From assembly GCA_045576355.1 (NCBI GenBank), contig JAZNGG010000001.1:11477-75476 (forward strand): 64,000 nucleotides of DNA, read 5' to 3'. Shown here one piece after another: positions 16,620 to 25,152 of this stretch. The stretch comes from Liminaster sp045576355. Lineage in GTDB: Bacteria; Bacteroidota; Bacteroidia; Bacteroidales; UBA3663. The notes below the pieces were generated by a model. The model was not told the DNA's origin. It saw nothing but the letters and a program-made list of their open reading frames with translations, and did not search any database. Both the position numbers and the translations under genes were made by a program. The number at the start of each line of letters is the position of its first letter. Within the stretch, counting starts at the first letter, position 1.

Positions 16620-17714
16620 TCAACACCCTGCTACAGAGAACGCATAGATCGTGGTCTGCGTGTAGGTTTCACCCGGACGGAGAGTGGTGCTCTCAAATTG
16701 AGGTTGATTAGGGGAGTCCGGATGGTGTTGCGCTTCAAAGCAGATAGCGCTACGACGAGGGTAGGTGCATCCTTTTTGTCCTTCAAATCCGCTCAGCCAA
16801 TTTCCGGTATAGAGTTGCATGCCGGGCTCTGTCGTATAAACCTTCAGACAACGACCGCTCTGTGGATCTTCACAGATGGCTGCCAAAGATAGTTCTCCAT
16901 CATACTCTTTGCGGAGAGCATAGCTGTGGTCATATCCGGAACCGTGGCGAATCTGTTCATGATCAGCATCGATGCGCTCTCCGACTAAGTGGGGTGTCCG
17001 GAAGTCGAGTGGGGTACCCTCTACGGGAGCTTTTTCACCATAGGGGATGCATAAGGCATCGATTGGGCAATAGTGATCGGCAAAAATGGTAAGTCTGTGT
17101 CCCTCTATGCTGGGGGTTACAGTCTGGATGCCACAGAGGTTGAAAAACGCATGATTGGTCAAGTTACAGAGCGTCGGTCGATCAGTCGTCGCTTTGTAGT
17201 CGATGCGGAATGCGTTGTCATCAGTGAGTGTGTAGGTCATTTCGACAGCAAGATTGCCAGGGAAGCCCTCTTCTCCATCTTTAGCAGTGTATCGAAGGAG
17301 CAGGGTCTGCTCATTGATCTGCTCTGCATCCCAAACACAAGCATGAAATCCTTTTTTGCCTCCATGCAGGCAGTTAGGTGCCTGACTGGCTGTGACATGA
17401 TAGGTGACACCATCCAGGGTGAACTGAGCACCGGCGATACGGTTGCCATAACGACCGATAGTGGCTCCCAAATAGGGTTCCGGACCATGGGCTACACCCT
17501 CGATGTCCTCCATGCCGAGAACTACGTTGGCTAAATGTCCCTCTCTATCCGGCATCATAATCGATGGCACAATGGCACCATAATTAGTGACGCAGATCTC
17601 TGCACCTCGACTATTGGTAAGTACATAGAGGGCAGTCGCTTTTCCATCGATTACGCTGATAAATCGTTTGGGGTCAAGTCCTGATGCTGTTAAGCCTGTT
17701 TTAGGGTCAATCAT
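16620..17714 (-). CDS. galM: aldose 1-epimerase (mutarotase)
   Basis: This 364-residue enzyme interconverts alpha and beta anomers of galactose or glucose. The family motifs are GRYGNRIAGAQFTLDG, the catalytic histidine in NLTNHAFFNL, SGYDHSYAL and the C-terminal ICFEAQHHPDSPNQ containing the catalytic glutamate. I chose ATG at 17714; an in-frame GTG at 17729 falls only a few bases from the predicted transcription start. It pairs functionally with galK. No signal peptide is evident at the chosen start, so it is probably cytosolic. Confidence 0.93.
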   Translation of the reverse strand: MIDPKTGLTASGLDPKRFISVIDGKATALYVLTNSRGAEICVTNYGAIVPSIMMPDREGHLANVVLGMEDIEGVAHGPEPYLGATIGRYGNRIAGAQFTLDGVTYHVTASQAPNCLHGGKKGFHACVWDAEQINEQTLLLRYTAKDGEEGFPGNLAVEMTYTLTDDNAFRIDYKATTDRPTLCNLTNHAFFNLCGIQTVTPSIEGHRLTIFADHYCPIDALCIPYGEKAPVEGTPLDFRTPHLVGERIDADHEQIRHGSGYDHSYALRKEYDGELSLAAICEDPQSGRCLKVYTTEPGMQLYTGNWLSGFEGQKGCTYPRRSAICFEAQHHPDSPNQPQFESTTLRPGETYTQTTIYAFSVAGC

Positions 17715-17742
17715 AATTCGGATATTCACAATTAAGCGACTG

Positions 17743-17774
17743 CAAAGATAGTGTAAGTCGGCGAGATACGCAAA
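17743..17774 (-). promoter_or_regulatory. Bacteroidota-type promoter for galM
   Basis: On the minus strand TTTG (17774-17771), 20 bases, then TATCTTTG (17750-17743). The predicted start of transcription leaves a leader of about 22 bases before the ATG at 17714. Confidence 0.75.
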
Positions 17775-18059
17775 CTTGAAGCCTTTTTTTTCTTTAAGAG
17801 TGGCATGGCGGTTTCATTTTGTCAGTTGTGCTTTCTCTTTTTGCCCCGATTTTAAGTTTTTAAGCCGTTTTTTTGTCTCTCGGAAGAGGGCTTTTCACTC
17901 TAATAGGAGATAAAATGTTATATTTGTTGCCGTGTTTAGAGTTGATTGGCTAAGGTTATGCTGTTTGCCGTACATCGGTAATTGTTGCATTGCAGAGATT
18001 GGGTGGCTCTAACATTGAAAAAAGGTAATTATTATTTAAAACCAAAAAGAATTAACCGA
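17775..18059. other. intergenic region between divergent galM and fabD
   Basis: Besides the galM promoter it contains TATATTTG at 17919-17926 on the plus strand, a good -7 element for fabD without a clear TTG partner at the right distance. Nothing else is recognisable. Confidence 0.4.
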
Positions 18060-18935
18060 ATGAAAGCGTATGTATTTCCGGGACAAGGTTCCCAATTTGT
18101 CGGTATGGGCAAGGATCTCTATGAGAATAACGAGCAGGCGAAACAACTCTTTGAGCAGGCCAACGAGATTCTTGGCTTCCGCATCACGGACTTGATGTTT
18201 GCCGGAACTGATGAGGATTTACGTCAGACGAAAGTGACTCAGCCGGCAGTTTTCCTCTGCTCGGTGATCCCTGCACTCGTAAATCCGGAGGTTTGTCCGG
18301 ATATGGTGGCAGGTCACTCTCTCGGCGAATTTTCAGCATTGGTGGTAAGTGGGGCCCTCTCTTTTGAGGATGGTCTTCGCCTTGTCTCTAAACGTGCTCT
18401 AGCCATGCAGAAGGCTTGCGAACTGAATCCATCAACGATGGCTGCGATTATTGCTTTACCCGATGAAACCGTGGAGAGCATCTGTGCAGAGGTGACAGAA
18501 GGTGTGGTAGTTCCTGCTAATTATAATTGTCCCGGTCAAATCGTTATCTCCGGTGCAAATGAGGCGATCGATGTCGCTTGTGAGAAGATGAAGGCTGCCG
18601 GAGCGAAACGTGCATTAAAACTCAACGTCGGAGGTGCATTTCACTCTCCGCTGATGGAGCCCGCTCGTGAGGAGTTGGCTTCTGCTATCGAGGCAACAGA
18701 ATTTCACTCTCCTAAGTGTCCCATCTATCAGAATGTGGATGCTTTAGCTCACACTGACCCGGAGGAGATCAAGAGAAATTTGGTGGCTCAGTTGACTGCT
18801 TCTGTGCGCTGGACACAGTCTGTGCTTAATATGATTGCTGCCGGAGCCGATACGTTTATCGAGGTGGGCCCGGGCGCTGTCCTACAGGGCATGGTGAAGA
18901 AAATCAGTAAAGAGGTTACTGCACAACCGTTGTAA
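18060..18935 (+). CDS. fabD: malonyl-CoA:ACP transacylase
   Basis: This 291-residue enzyme transfers malonyl groups from CoA to acyl carrier protein for fatty acid elongation. The GQGSQFVGMG start, the active-site serine in VAGHSLGEFSAL, the histidine in GGAFHSPLM, and PIYQNVDA and VEVGPGAVLQGM are all present. The start at 18060 gives the family's usual MKAYVFPGQGSQ; the open frame extends upstream but without family sequence. It stands alone, convergent with cca. Confidence 0.96.
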   Translation: MKAYVFPGQGSQFVGMGKDLYENNEQAKQLFEQANEILGFRITDLMFAGTDEDLRQTKVTQPAVFLCSVIPALVNPEVCPDMVAGHSLGEFSALVVSGALSFEDGLRLVSKRALAMQKACELNPSTMAAIIALPDETVESICAEVTEGVVVPANYNCPGQIVISGANEAIDVACEKMKAAGAKRALKLNVGGAFHSPLMEPAREELASAIEATEFHSPKCPIYQNVDALAHTDPEEIKRNLVAQLTASVRWTQSVLNMIAAGADTFIEVGPGAVLQGMVKKISKEVTAQPL

Positions 18936-19029
18936 TTGTTGTCAGGTAATGTAGGGCACTCTTGCTCAACATGACCCAGTGTTATCCTAAAGGAGAGTTA
19001 ATTACTTCAGTAGATAACTAGAAAATGTT

Positions 19030-19067
19030 AACGCGGTGAGTTTCGATATGACGAGACTCACCGCGTT
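19030..19067. terminator. hairpin between convergent fabD and cca
   Basis: A perfect 12-bp inverted repeat (AACGCGGTGAGT / ACTCACCGCGTT) with a 14-base loop. The flanking T tracts are short on both strands, so it may serve weakly in both directions. Confidence 0.65.
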
Positions 19068-19112
19068 GTTAGATCTAATATTTCCTAATGGTGTGTTGAT
19101 TTCTATACTTTT

Positions 19113-20543
19113 TCACCATGTTATCCCCATCTCTTGAGCTTGTGTGTCGAGGTAGGAGAGTGCTGCTTCGTGATCATTAGGGATTACTCCATCGAGGATG
19201 GCATCTTTGAGTTTGTTTTTAAGTTCTCCAACTTCGCGACAGGGTGTCAGATTATACCGTTGCATGATCTCTATGCCATCGACCGGGGGTTGCCAGTTTC
19301 TGATACGGTCTTTTTCCTCGATTTCGATCAATTTCTGACGTACGATTTTGAAGTTTTCTAAAAAGCGTCTTACCTTTTCTGGGTTTCGAGAAGTGATGTC
19401 AGCTTCGCAGAGGGTCATCAATTCGTCGATGTCATCTCCTGCATCGAAAAGGAGACGTCTGATAGCAGAATCTGTAATGTTCTCTTCTGCTAAACAGATA
19501 GGACGCATGTGGAGTGAAACAAGTTTCTCCACATATTTCATCTCGGCTCCGAGGGGTAACTTAAGACGTGTGAAGATAGGACGTATCATCCGATAGCCTA
19601 TGTAGTCATGGTTATGGAATGTCCATCCTAATTTTTCATCATAAGCTTTGGCTTTTGCCTTGCCAAGATCGTGCATCAGAGCTGCCCAACGAAGCCAAAG
19701 ATTGCGGTTGCCGGTAGCAGACACGTTGTCTAATACTGTAAGTGTGTGTTGGAAGTTGTCTTTGTGTCCTCGACCGTCACGGTTTTCGATACCTGAAAGT
19801 GCTTGAAGTTCGGGGAAAATGATTTGTAGCAGTCCGCAACGTTGTAGGTAGTTCCAACCGACAGAGGGTTGTGTCGTCAGGTTAATTTTATTCAACTCGT
19901 CAATGATGCGTTCGCCGGAAATGATTTTAATGCGTTCGCGATTGCGTGCGATAGCTTCGAAAGTGTCAGCCTTGATCTTAAAACCAAAACGGGTGGCAAA
20001 CCGGATGGCGCGAAGCATGCGGAGAGGGTCATCGCTAAATGTTATGTCCGGGTCAAGAGGCGTCCGAATGACTCCTTTGGCAAGGTCTGCGAGGCCATCA
20101 AAAGGATCGATAAGTTCTCCAAAACGATCTGCATTAAGGCAGATGGCAAGCGCATTGATGGTGAAGTCTCTACGGTTTTGGTCATCCTCAAGGGTTCCAT
20201 CTTCGACAATTGGTTTGCGGCTGTCTCGAGAGTAAGATTCTCTCCTCGCTCCGACAAACTCAACTTCGATATCTTTGTGTTTGACTTGCGCTGTCCCGAA
20301 ATTGCGATAAACGCTCAAAGAGGTGTGTTTCCCTAAGCGATGAGCAATAGCTTTAGCTAACTCAATGCCACTCCCAACGGTAACAATGTCAATATCTTTG
20401 GATGGATGTTTGAGAAAAATGTCTCTTACATAACCTCCTATGACATAGCATTCTCGGTGGAGACGATCAGCCTCTTCTGAAATGATTTTGAAGATTGGCA
20501 GGTTAAGATGACACTTTAGTTCTTCTTGTGTTAATTTTTCCAT
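19113..20543 (-). CDS. cca: CCA tRNA nucleotidyltransferase with HD domain
   Basis: This 476-residue class II nucleotidyltransferase adds or repairs the CCA end of tRNAs. The N-terminal palm domain contains YVIGGYVRDIFL and the metal-binding KDIDIVT, followed by RRDFTINALA, DPLRMLRAIRFATRFGF and RIIDELNKI. A C-terminal HD domain shows ALMHDLGKAKA, associated with phosphohydrolase activity in this family. Length is normal. Divergent to it is a short intergenic transcription unit at 20.6 kb. Confidence 0.93.
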   Translation of the reverse strand: MEKLTQEELKCHLNLPIFKIISEEADRLHRECYVIGGYVRDIFLKHPSKDIDIVTVGSGIELAKAIAHRLGKHTSLSVYRNFGTAQVKHKDIEVEFVGARRESYSRDSRKPIVEDGTLEDDQNRRDFTINALAICLNADRFGELIDPFDGLADLAKGVIRTPLDPDITFSDDPLRMLRAIRFATRFGFKIKADTFEAIARNRERIKIISGERIIDELNKINLTTQPSVGWNYLQRCGLLQIIFPELQALSGIENRDGRGHKDNFQHTLTVLDNVSATGNRNLWLRWAALMHDLGKAKAKAYDEKLGWTFHNHDYIGYRMIRPIFTRLKLPLGAEMKYVEKLVSLHMRPICLAEENITDSAIRRLLFDAGDDIDELMTLCEADITSRNPEKVRRFLENFKIVRQKLIEIEEKDRIRNWQPPVDGIEIMQRYNLTPCREVGELKNKLKDAILDGVIPNDHEAALSYLDTQAQEMGITW

Positions 20544-20580
20544 CTTTTCGGGTTTTCTTTGATTTTTTTTGAATTTTGTT

Positions 20581-20611
20581 ATTGCTATTAAAAATACTAT
20601 TTTTAACTTTG
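20581..20611 (+). promoter_or_regulatory. promoter of the intergenic small transcript
   Basis: ATTG at 20581-20584, 19 bases, then TAACTTTG at 20604-20611. It points into the gap between two minus-strand genes, toward a terminator about 40 bases away. Confidence 0.6.
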
Positions 20612-20617
20612 CAACGT

Positions 20618-20684
20618 GTTTTTCATGGTATAAGATTTAAGGTTAGTGAAGATGGACTGCTGTGAAGCAAGCCATCTTTTTTTT
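20618..20684 (+). ncRNA. candidate ~67-nt small RNA
   Basis: Between the minus-strand genes cca and the S4 protein there is a complete plus-strand unit: promoter at 20581-20611, predicted start near 20618, and a terminator at 20649-20684 formed by AAGATGG / CCATCTT, with inner CTGCT / AGCA pairing, followed by eight T. No open frame of useful length fits inside. I do not recognise the RNA; the GAAGCAAGCC loop region faintly recalls the SRP RNA tip, but the unit is too short for a normal SRP RNA. The start is inferred, not observed. Confidence 0.5.
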
Positions 20685-20764
20685 GTTTTATTGTTTTTAT
20701 GTAATACATATATTTTTAAAACCCAATTGCTTATTAGATCGCTGGAGGTTTGCGCATTGTTTTA

Positions 20765-21220
20765 TTAAAGATTGACTCTCGGTAGTTGTTCTGCTATCTC
20801 GTCATCATCCAAGTCATCTAAGTCAAAATCAAATTCATCCAAATACTCCGGCTGTGTGTATTCCTCCAAGTCTCGTCGATCTTTTTTGGTTGGTCGTCCT
20901 GTCCCTTTAGCTCTGTCAATGAATCCGTTGAGTCGCTGCAGTTGGAGTATTTCCATTTGCTCCGGAGGAGTGATGTTTTCCATAAATCCGGGCACAAGTT
21001 TGGCTCCCATTCGGTTTTCTGTCAGCTGAAGTACTCTGAATGAGTAGGTTATCGGAGGTTTTCTAACTTCGATAACATCGCCTACATGAACATTGCGGGA
21101 GGATTTGACTTTGCTGCCGCCGATCGTTACACGTCCGAGTTTACATGCGTCAGAGGCTATGGTGCGCGTCTTGAAAATACGTACTGCCCATAACCATTTG
21201 TCTATTCTGACTTCTTGCAT
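20765..21220 (-). CDS. S4-domain RNA-binding protein (Hsp15-like)
   Basis: This 151-residue protein has an N-terminal S4 domain at about residues 3-65 (VRIDKWLWAVRIFKTRTIA, GRVTIGG, and VGDVIEV). The tail is rich in acidic residues (FDFDLDDLDDDE). It corresponds to heat-shock protein 15 homologues, which bind the 50S subunit carrying a nascent chain and help recycle it. It lies downstream of pth and rplY on the same strand, an arrangement consistent with a translation-quality cluster. Confidence 0.88.
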   Translation of the reverse strand: MQEVRIDKWLWAVRIFKTRTIASDACKLGRVTIGGSKVKSSRNVHVGDVIEVRKPPITYSFRVLQLTENRMGAKLVPGFMENITPPEQMEILQLQRLNGFIDRAKGTGRPTKKDRRDLEEYTQPEYLDEFDFDLDDLDDDEIAEQLPRVNL

Positions 21221-21320
21221 AGTAAGGAGAATATTTTTAAGTGAATTATGATGTTGTACCGATATGTGTGTCGGTAATTATTATTGAGGATGGCTTTTTG
21301 TCGGTCGCGAGAGGAGGGGG

Positions 21321-21884
21321 TTATTTTTTATTATACTGATTCATCGTAATGTTGATTCCCGCTAAACAGAAAGATTTGATAATGTCACATGCTGTTTTCA
21401 ATTTTTCGGGAAGCAGTAGTTTCTCCTCAGCCGGAAACTTGCCAAGAACCCAATCAATCTGCCCTCCTTTCGGAAAATCGTTGCCCACGCCGAAACGGAG
21501 ACGGGCATAATTTGTGCCTCCTACAACGCGAGCTACATCTTTCAGACCGTTGTGTCCTCCATCAGATCCTCCGGCACGAAGTCGGAGTTGGCCAAATGGA
21601 AGAGAGATGTCATCATTGATGATCAATAGATGATCGACATCGATCTTTTCGCGTTGCATCCAATATCTGACGGCATTGCCGCTAAGGTTCATATAAGTAT
21701 TGGGTTTCAGAAGGAGTAACTGCTGGTTTTTGACTCTCACTTCAGCGACAGCGCCATAGCGATCCTCTGTAAAAGAAATATTGGATGCCTCAGCGAAGGC
21801 ATCCAATACATCAAACCCAATATTATGTCTGGTGCCTTGGTATTCTGAACCAATGTTGCCCAGTCCACAAATAAGGTATTTCAT
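21321..21884 (-). CDS. pth: peptidyl-tRNA hydrolase
   Basis: This 187-residue enzyme releases peptides from prematurely dissociated peptidyl-tRNA. It has the catalytic histidine in TRHNIGFDVLD (about residue 20), NTYMNLSG, INDDISLPFGQLRLR and GGSDGGHNGLKD. Length is normal. It begins 21 bases after rplY, with which it is commonly paired in bacteria, and is probably in the same operon. Confidence 0.96.
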   Translation of the reverse strand: MKYLICGLGNIGSEYQGTRHNIGFDVLDAFAEASNISFTEDRYGAVAEVRVKNQQLLLLKPNTYMNLSGNAVRYWMQREKIDVDHLLIINDDISLPFGQLRLRAGGSDGGHNGLKDVARVVGGTNYARLRFGVGNDFPKGGQIDWVLGKFPAEEKLLLPEKLKTACDIIKSFCLAGINITMNQYNKK

Positions 21885-21905
21885 TATGCTACTGCAAACT
21901 CAAGA

Positions 21906-22475
21906 TTAGTTGTTGTTAGCAGCTTGACGAGAAGCACGAGTAGCACGTACAGCAGCTACGATAGCCTCACCTGCAGTAAGCACTTCGAGACCTTCGAATG
22001 CACATTCGCTCACCTTCATAGACTTGCCGAGACCCAATGGAGTAACATCGATGATGAGACGCTCGGGAACGTTGGCCAAAAGACCTTTAACCTTCAAGTC
22101 GCGGAGCTGCTTAACGAGCTTACCACCGGCTTTAACACCTTCTGCGTGACCTTCCAATTTAACAGGAATGTTAACTACGATCGGCTGATTCTCATCGATA
22201 GCGAGGAAGTCAATGTGAAGAAGGTTCTCTTCTACCGGGCTGAATTGCATCTCTTTAACGATTGCTTTCTGCTCCTTACCGTCGATAGTCAAGTTTACAA
22301 CATAAACCTGAGAAGAGTAAACAAGGTTCCGAAGGTCCGCACATTTTACAGTGAATGTTTCAGACTTGCCGTTACCAATAAGATTACAAGGAACGAGGCC
22401 TTGTGCACGTAATGATTTTGCAACTTTTTTGCCGCTTTCGGTACGCACGGTACCTGTTAATTCATACTGACGCAT
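21906..22475 (-). CDS. rplY: 50S ribosomal protein L25 (Ctc type)
   Basis: This 189-residue protein has the 5S rRNA-binding L25 domain at residues 1-90 (TGTVRTESGKKVAKSLRAQG, VPCNLIG, EMQFSPVEENLLHIDFLAI) and the C-terminal beta domain of the longer TL5/Ctc type (IPVKLEGHAEGVKAGG). It is first in the rplY-pth-S4 cluster and has a good promoter about 150 bases upstream with a long leader. Confidence 0.95.
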   Translation of the reverse strand: MRQYELTGTVRTESGKKVAKSLRAQGLVPCNLIGNGKSETFTVKCADLRNLVYSSQVYVVNLTIDGKEQKAIVKEMQFSPVEENLLHIDFLAIDENQPIVVNIPVKLEGHAEGVKAGGKLVKQLRDLKVKGLLANVPERLIIDVTPLGLGKSMKVSECAFEGLEVLTAGEAIVAAVRATRASRQAANNN

Positions 22476-22828
22476 GTTTTTGTTAAGTTTTAAATGTGTT
22501 ACTCAAAATTGAGGATTTGCTCCTTAATCTCCCATCACACTAAGTTGGGCGAGGACAAGTATATTGACCCTTTCGGTCTCTGCCAACATCGCACAACTGC
22601 TGATGCTTAATTCAAAAGCGGCGCAAAGGTAACAATTTCTTTCCATTCGGACAAATTTTAATCTCCCTTTTTAGGCTTTTGCTCAAAAAAATGATTTCTC
22701 TTGCACTTTTTCTGTGAAAACGTAGGTGTGTTGATAATAAAAAACTATATTTGCAAGGTCAAAGCTACACGAAAAGGCGTAGTAGCTCTTTAATTGTCAG
22801 TGAATTTTTTTTATAATGTTTTAAGGTT
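22476..22828. other. divergent intergenic region rplY / ilvE
   Basis: This region holds the rplY promoter and long leader on the minus strand and, on the plus strand, TATATTTG at 22746-22753 as the likely -7 element of ilvE. No gene is visible. Confidence 0.5.
22624..22655 (-). promoter_or_regulatory. Bacteroidota-type promoter for rplY operon
   Basis: On the minus strand TTTG (22655-22652), 20 bases, TACCTTTG (22631-22624). It implies a leader of about 140 bases before rplY, long enough for autoregulation by ribosomal protein, though I cannot define a structure. Confidence 0.75.
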
Positions 22829-23851
22829 ATGAATAAGCAAATTGATTGGTCCAATCTCTCTTTCGGTTATCGTAAGACTGATTATAATGTGCGCTGTACG
22901 TTTAAAGATGGTAAATGGGGTGAACTTCGTGTTTCTGATTCAGAAGAAGTTACGATGCATATGGCTGCAACGGTCTTACACTATGGACAAGCTGGTTTTG
23001 AAGGCTTGAAAGCTTTTAGAGGAAAAGATGGTAAAATTCGTGTTTTCCGTATGAGTGAAAATGCCAAGCGACTTCAGTCCACATGTGAAGGTATTATGAT
23101 GGCACCGATGCCCGATGGCCTTTTTGAGGAAGCAATTGAGAAGGTAGTGAAACTCAATGCTGATTTTGTGCCTCCCTATGAATCCGGAGCCTCATTATAT
23201 ATTCGTCCTGTCTTGTTTGGTACGGGTGCGCAAGTCGGTGTTCATCCTGCAGATCAATATGAATTTATTGTTTTTGTGATGCCTGTAGGTCCCTATTTTA
23301 AGGATGGTTTCAAGACTACTCCATGCTGCATTTTACGCCATTTTGATCGTGCTGCACCTTATGGAACAGGCCGCTGGAAAGTGGGTGGTAATTACGCCGC
23401 CAGTCTTACTGCTGGAATGAAGGCTCATGAGATGGGATATAGTGCTGTGGTATATCTCGATGCGCGTAGCAAAAAATTTATTGATGAGTGTGGTCCTGCC
23501 AACTTTTTTGGCATTAAAGGTAATCAGTATATAACTCCTCAAAGTGAGAGCATTTTGCCCTCCATCACTAACAACAGCCTTATGCAACTGGCTCGTGATA
23601 TGGGCATGGAGGTCGAACAACGCCCAATGCCGGTTGAGGAATTGGCTGAATTGGACGAAGCCGGAATGTGTGGTACGGCAGCGGTGATTTCCCCTATTTC
23701 GCGCATCGATGATTTGGACGAAGATATTGTTTATAATATAATCGATGGTTCAGAGCCTGGTCCGATTTGTTCTAAGCTATATGAGACGCTTCGGGCTATC
23801 CAGTATGGAGATATTGAAGACAAACATGGCTGGGTAACTATTATTGAATAA
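22829..23851 (+). CDS. ilvE: branched-chain amino acid aminotransferase
   Basis: This 340-residue class IV PLP enzyme carries out the final transamination for valine, leucine and isoleucine, or their first degradation step. The PLP lysine lies in RWKVGGNYAASLTAG, preceded by LYIRPVLFGTGAQVGV. The usual EVGTMN loop reads ECGPANFFGI, a form seen in the BCAT2 type. Start and length fit the family. It is followed closely by kdsC and maf, probably a loose operon. Confidence 0.95.
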   Translation: MNKQIDWSNLSFGYRKTDYNVRCTFKDGKWGELRVSDSEEVTMHMAATVLHYGQAGFEGLKAFRGKDGKIRVFRMSENAKRLQSTCEGIMMAPMPDGLFEEAIEKVVKLNADFVPPYESGASLYIRPVLFGTGAQVGVHPADQYEFIVFVMPVGPYFKDGFKTTPCCILRHFDRAAPYGTGRWKVGGNYAASLTAGMKAHEMGYSAVVYLDARSKKFIDECGPANFFGIKGNQYITPQSESILPSITNNSLMQLARDMGMEVEQRPMPVEELAELDEAGMCGTAAVISPISRIDDLDEDIVYNIIDGSEPGPICSKLYETLRAIQYGDIEDKHGWVTIIE

Positions 23852-23870
23852 ATAACATCCGCTCCTCCTT

Positions 23871-24389
23871 ATGATTAATTATGATTTGACTCGAATTAAA
23901 GCTTTGGTTTTTGATGTGGATGGTGTCTTAAGTGCCAATATTACCCCAATGGATGATGAGGGGCAACCTTGTCGCACTCTGAATATAAAGGATGGTTATG
24001 CACTGCAGTTGGCTGTTAAGACAGGACTAACCGTGGCGATCATATCCGGAGCAAAAGTAGAGGCAGTCAGAAAACGTTATGAGTACCTCGGTATCAAGCA
24101 TATCTATTTGTCCTCCAGCGTTAAGACAGAAGATATGAAGGATTTGTTGCAGAAGACCGGGGTGTTACCGGAAGAGGTGCTTTATATGGGAGATGATATT
24201 CCGGATTATGAGGTAATGCAGCAGGTGGGGTTGCCGGTCTGTCCTTCTGATGCTGCCCAAGAGATAATCGATCTAAGCCTATATGTTTCTCCTTATGCCG
24301 GCGGAAAAGGCTGTGGTAGGGATGTCATTGAGCAGGTTTTAAAAGCTCAGGGTAAGTGGATGGCAGACAGAGTCGCTTTTGGCTGGTGA
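23871..24389 (+). CDS. kdsC: KdsC-like KDO-8-phosphate phosphatase (HAD family)
   Basis: This 172-residue C0-type HAD phosphatase removes phosphate from KDO-8-phosphate in lipopolysaccharide core synthesis. The nucleophile motif is FDVDGVLS (Asp15 and Asp17), motif II is VAIISGAK, and motif IV is LYMGDDIPDYEVM. It has no cap domain, as usual in KdsC. It starts 19 bases after ilvE. The related KDO synthase and transferase genes are not in the window. Confidence 0.9.
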   Translation: MINYDLTRIKALVFDVDGVLSANITPMDDEGQPCRTLNIKDGYALQLAVKTGLTVAIISGAKVEAVRKRYEYLGIKHIYLSSSVKTEDMKDLLQKTGVLPEEVLYMGDDIPDYEVMQQVGLPVCPSDAAQEIIDLSLYVSPYAGGKGCGRDVIEQVLKAQGKWMADRVAFGW

Positions 24390-24472
24390 GAACACTGATT
24401 ATTGTCGCTAATCTATATAACTATACATAAAGAGGCGCACCTATATTATAATTTTAAAAAGCATTTAAGAGA

Positions 24473-25093
24473 ATGAATTTACTTTTGGCAAGTGCTTCTC
24501 CGCGTCGTCGAGAACTTTTAGGTGGGTTGGATATCCCATTTCGAGTAGTGAGTGTAGGGGAGGTGGATGAGGTTTGGCCTTCTCTGCTTAAGGCGGGAGA
24601 GATACCTTTGCACATTGCACGATTGAAAATGAATGCCTATAAACAACCGCTTTGTGCCGGAGAAGTTTTGATTACTGCTGATACAATAGTTTGGGCTGAT
24701 GGAGTCGTTTTGGGAAAACCTCAGGGAAGGGAGGAAGCCTGTCAGATGTTGCGCAAGCTATCTGGAAAGGTGCATCAGGTTTATACGGCGGTATGTCTTC
24801 GTTCTCGTGTTGATGAAACGAATTTTGTCGCTGTGACAGATGTAACTTTTGCTCCACTTACCGAACAACAGATTGCTTATTATGTCGATCATTACCAGCC
24901 CTTTGATAAGGCGGGTGCTTATGGTATCCAGGAGTGGATAGGGTATATAGGCGTAACCCATATAAATGGGAGCTATTTTAATGTAATGGGATTGCCTGTC
25001 CAAAAATTACATGCAGCATTACAGACTCTGAAAGTAGAGGATGATAATTGCTATAATACGGGTGCGGAAAAAGCATCGCAGATGATCTTGTAA
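24473..25093 (+). CDS. maf: Maf-family nucleotide pyrophosphatase
   Basis: This 206-residue protein has the Maf signature LLASASPRRRELLGGLDIPF at the start, then ADTIVWADGVVLGKPQGREEA and DKAGAYGIQEWIG. Maf proteins hydrolyse dTTP/UTP or modified nucleotides and have been linked to septum formation. The gene follows kdsC in the same orientation, a pairing I recall from other Bacteroidota. Confidence 0.94.
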   Translation: MNLLLASASPRRRELLGGLDIPFRVVSVGEVDEVWPSLLKAGEIPLHIARLKMNAYKQPLCAGEVLITADTIVWADGVVLGKPQGREEACQMLRKLSGKVHQVYTAVCLRSRVDETNFVAVTDVTFAPLTEQQIAYYVDHYQPFDKAGAYGIQEWIGYIGVTHINGSYFNVMGLPVQKLHAALQTLKVEDDNCYNTGAEKASQMIL

Positions 25094-25152
25094 ATAAACC
25101 AAAATAGAGGTAAATTCATTTATAAAATAGTAATTTTTTACAATCATAAATT

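Noticed and set aside
20649..20684. SRP (4.5S) RNA gene
   Set aside because: The short loop GAAGCAAGCC recalls the SRP tip, but the unit is too short and lacks the conserved GGAAGCAGCC context on the paired strand.
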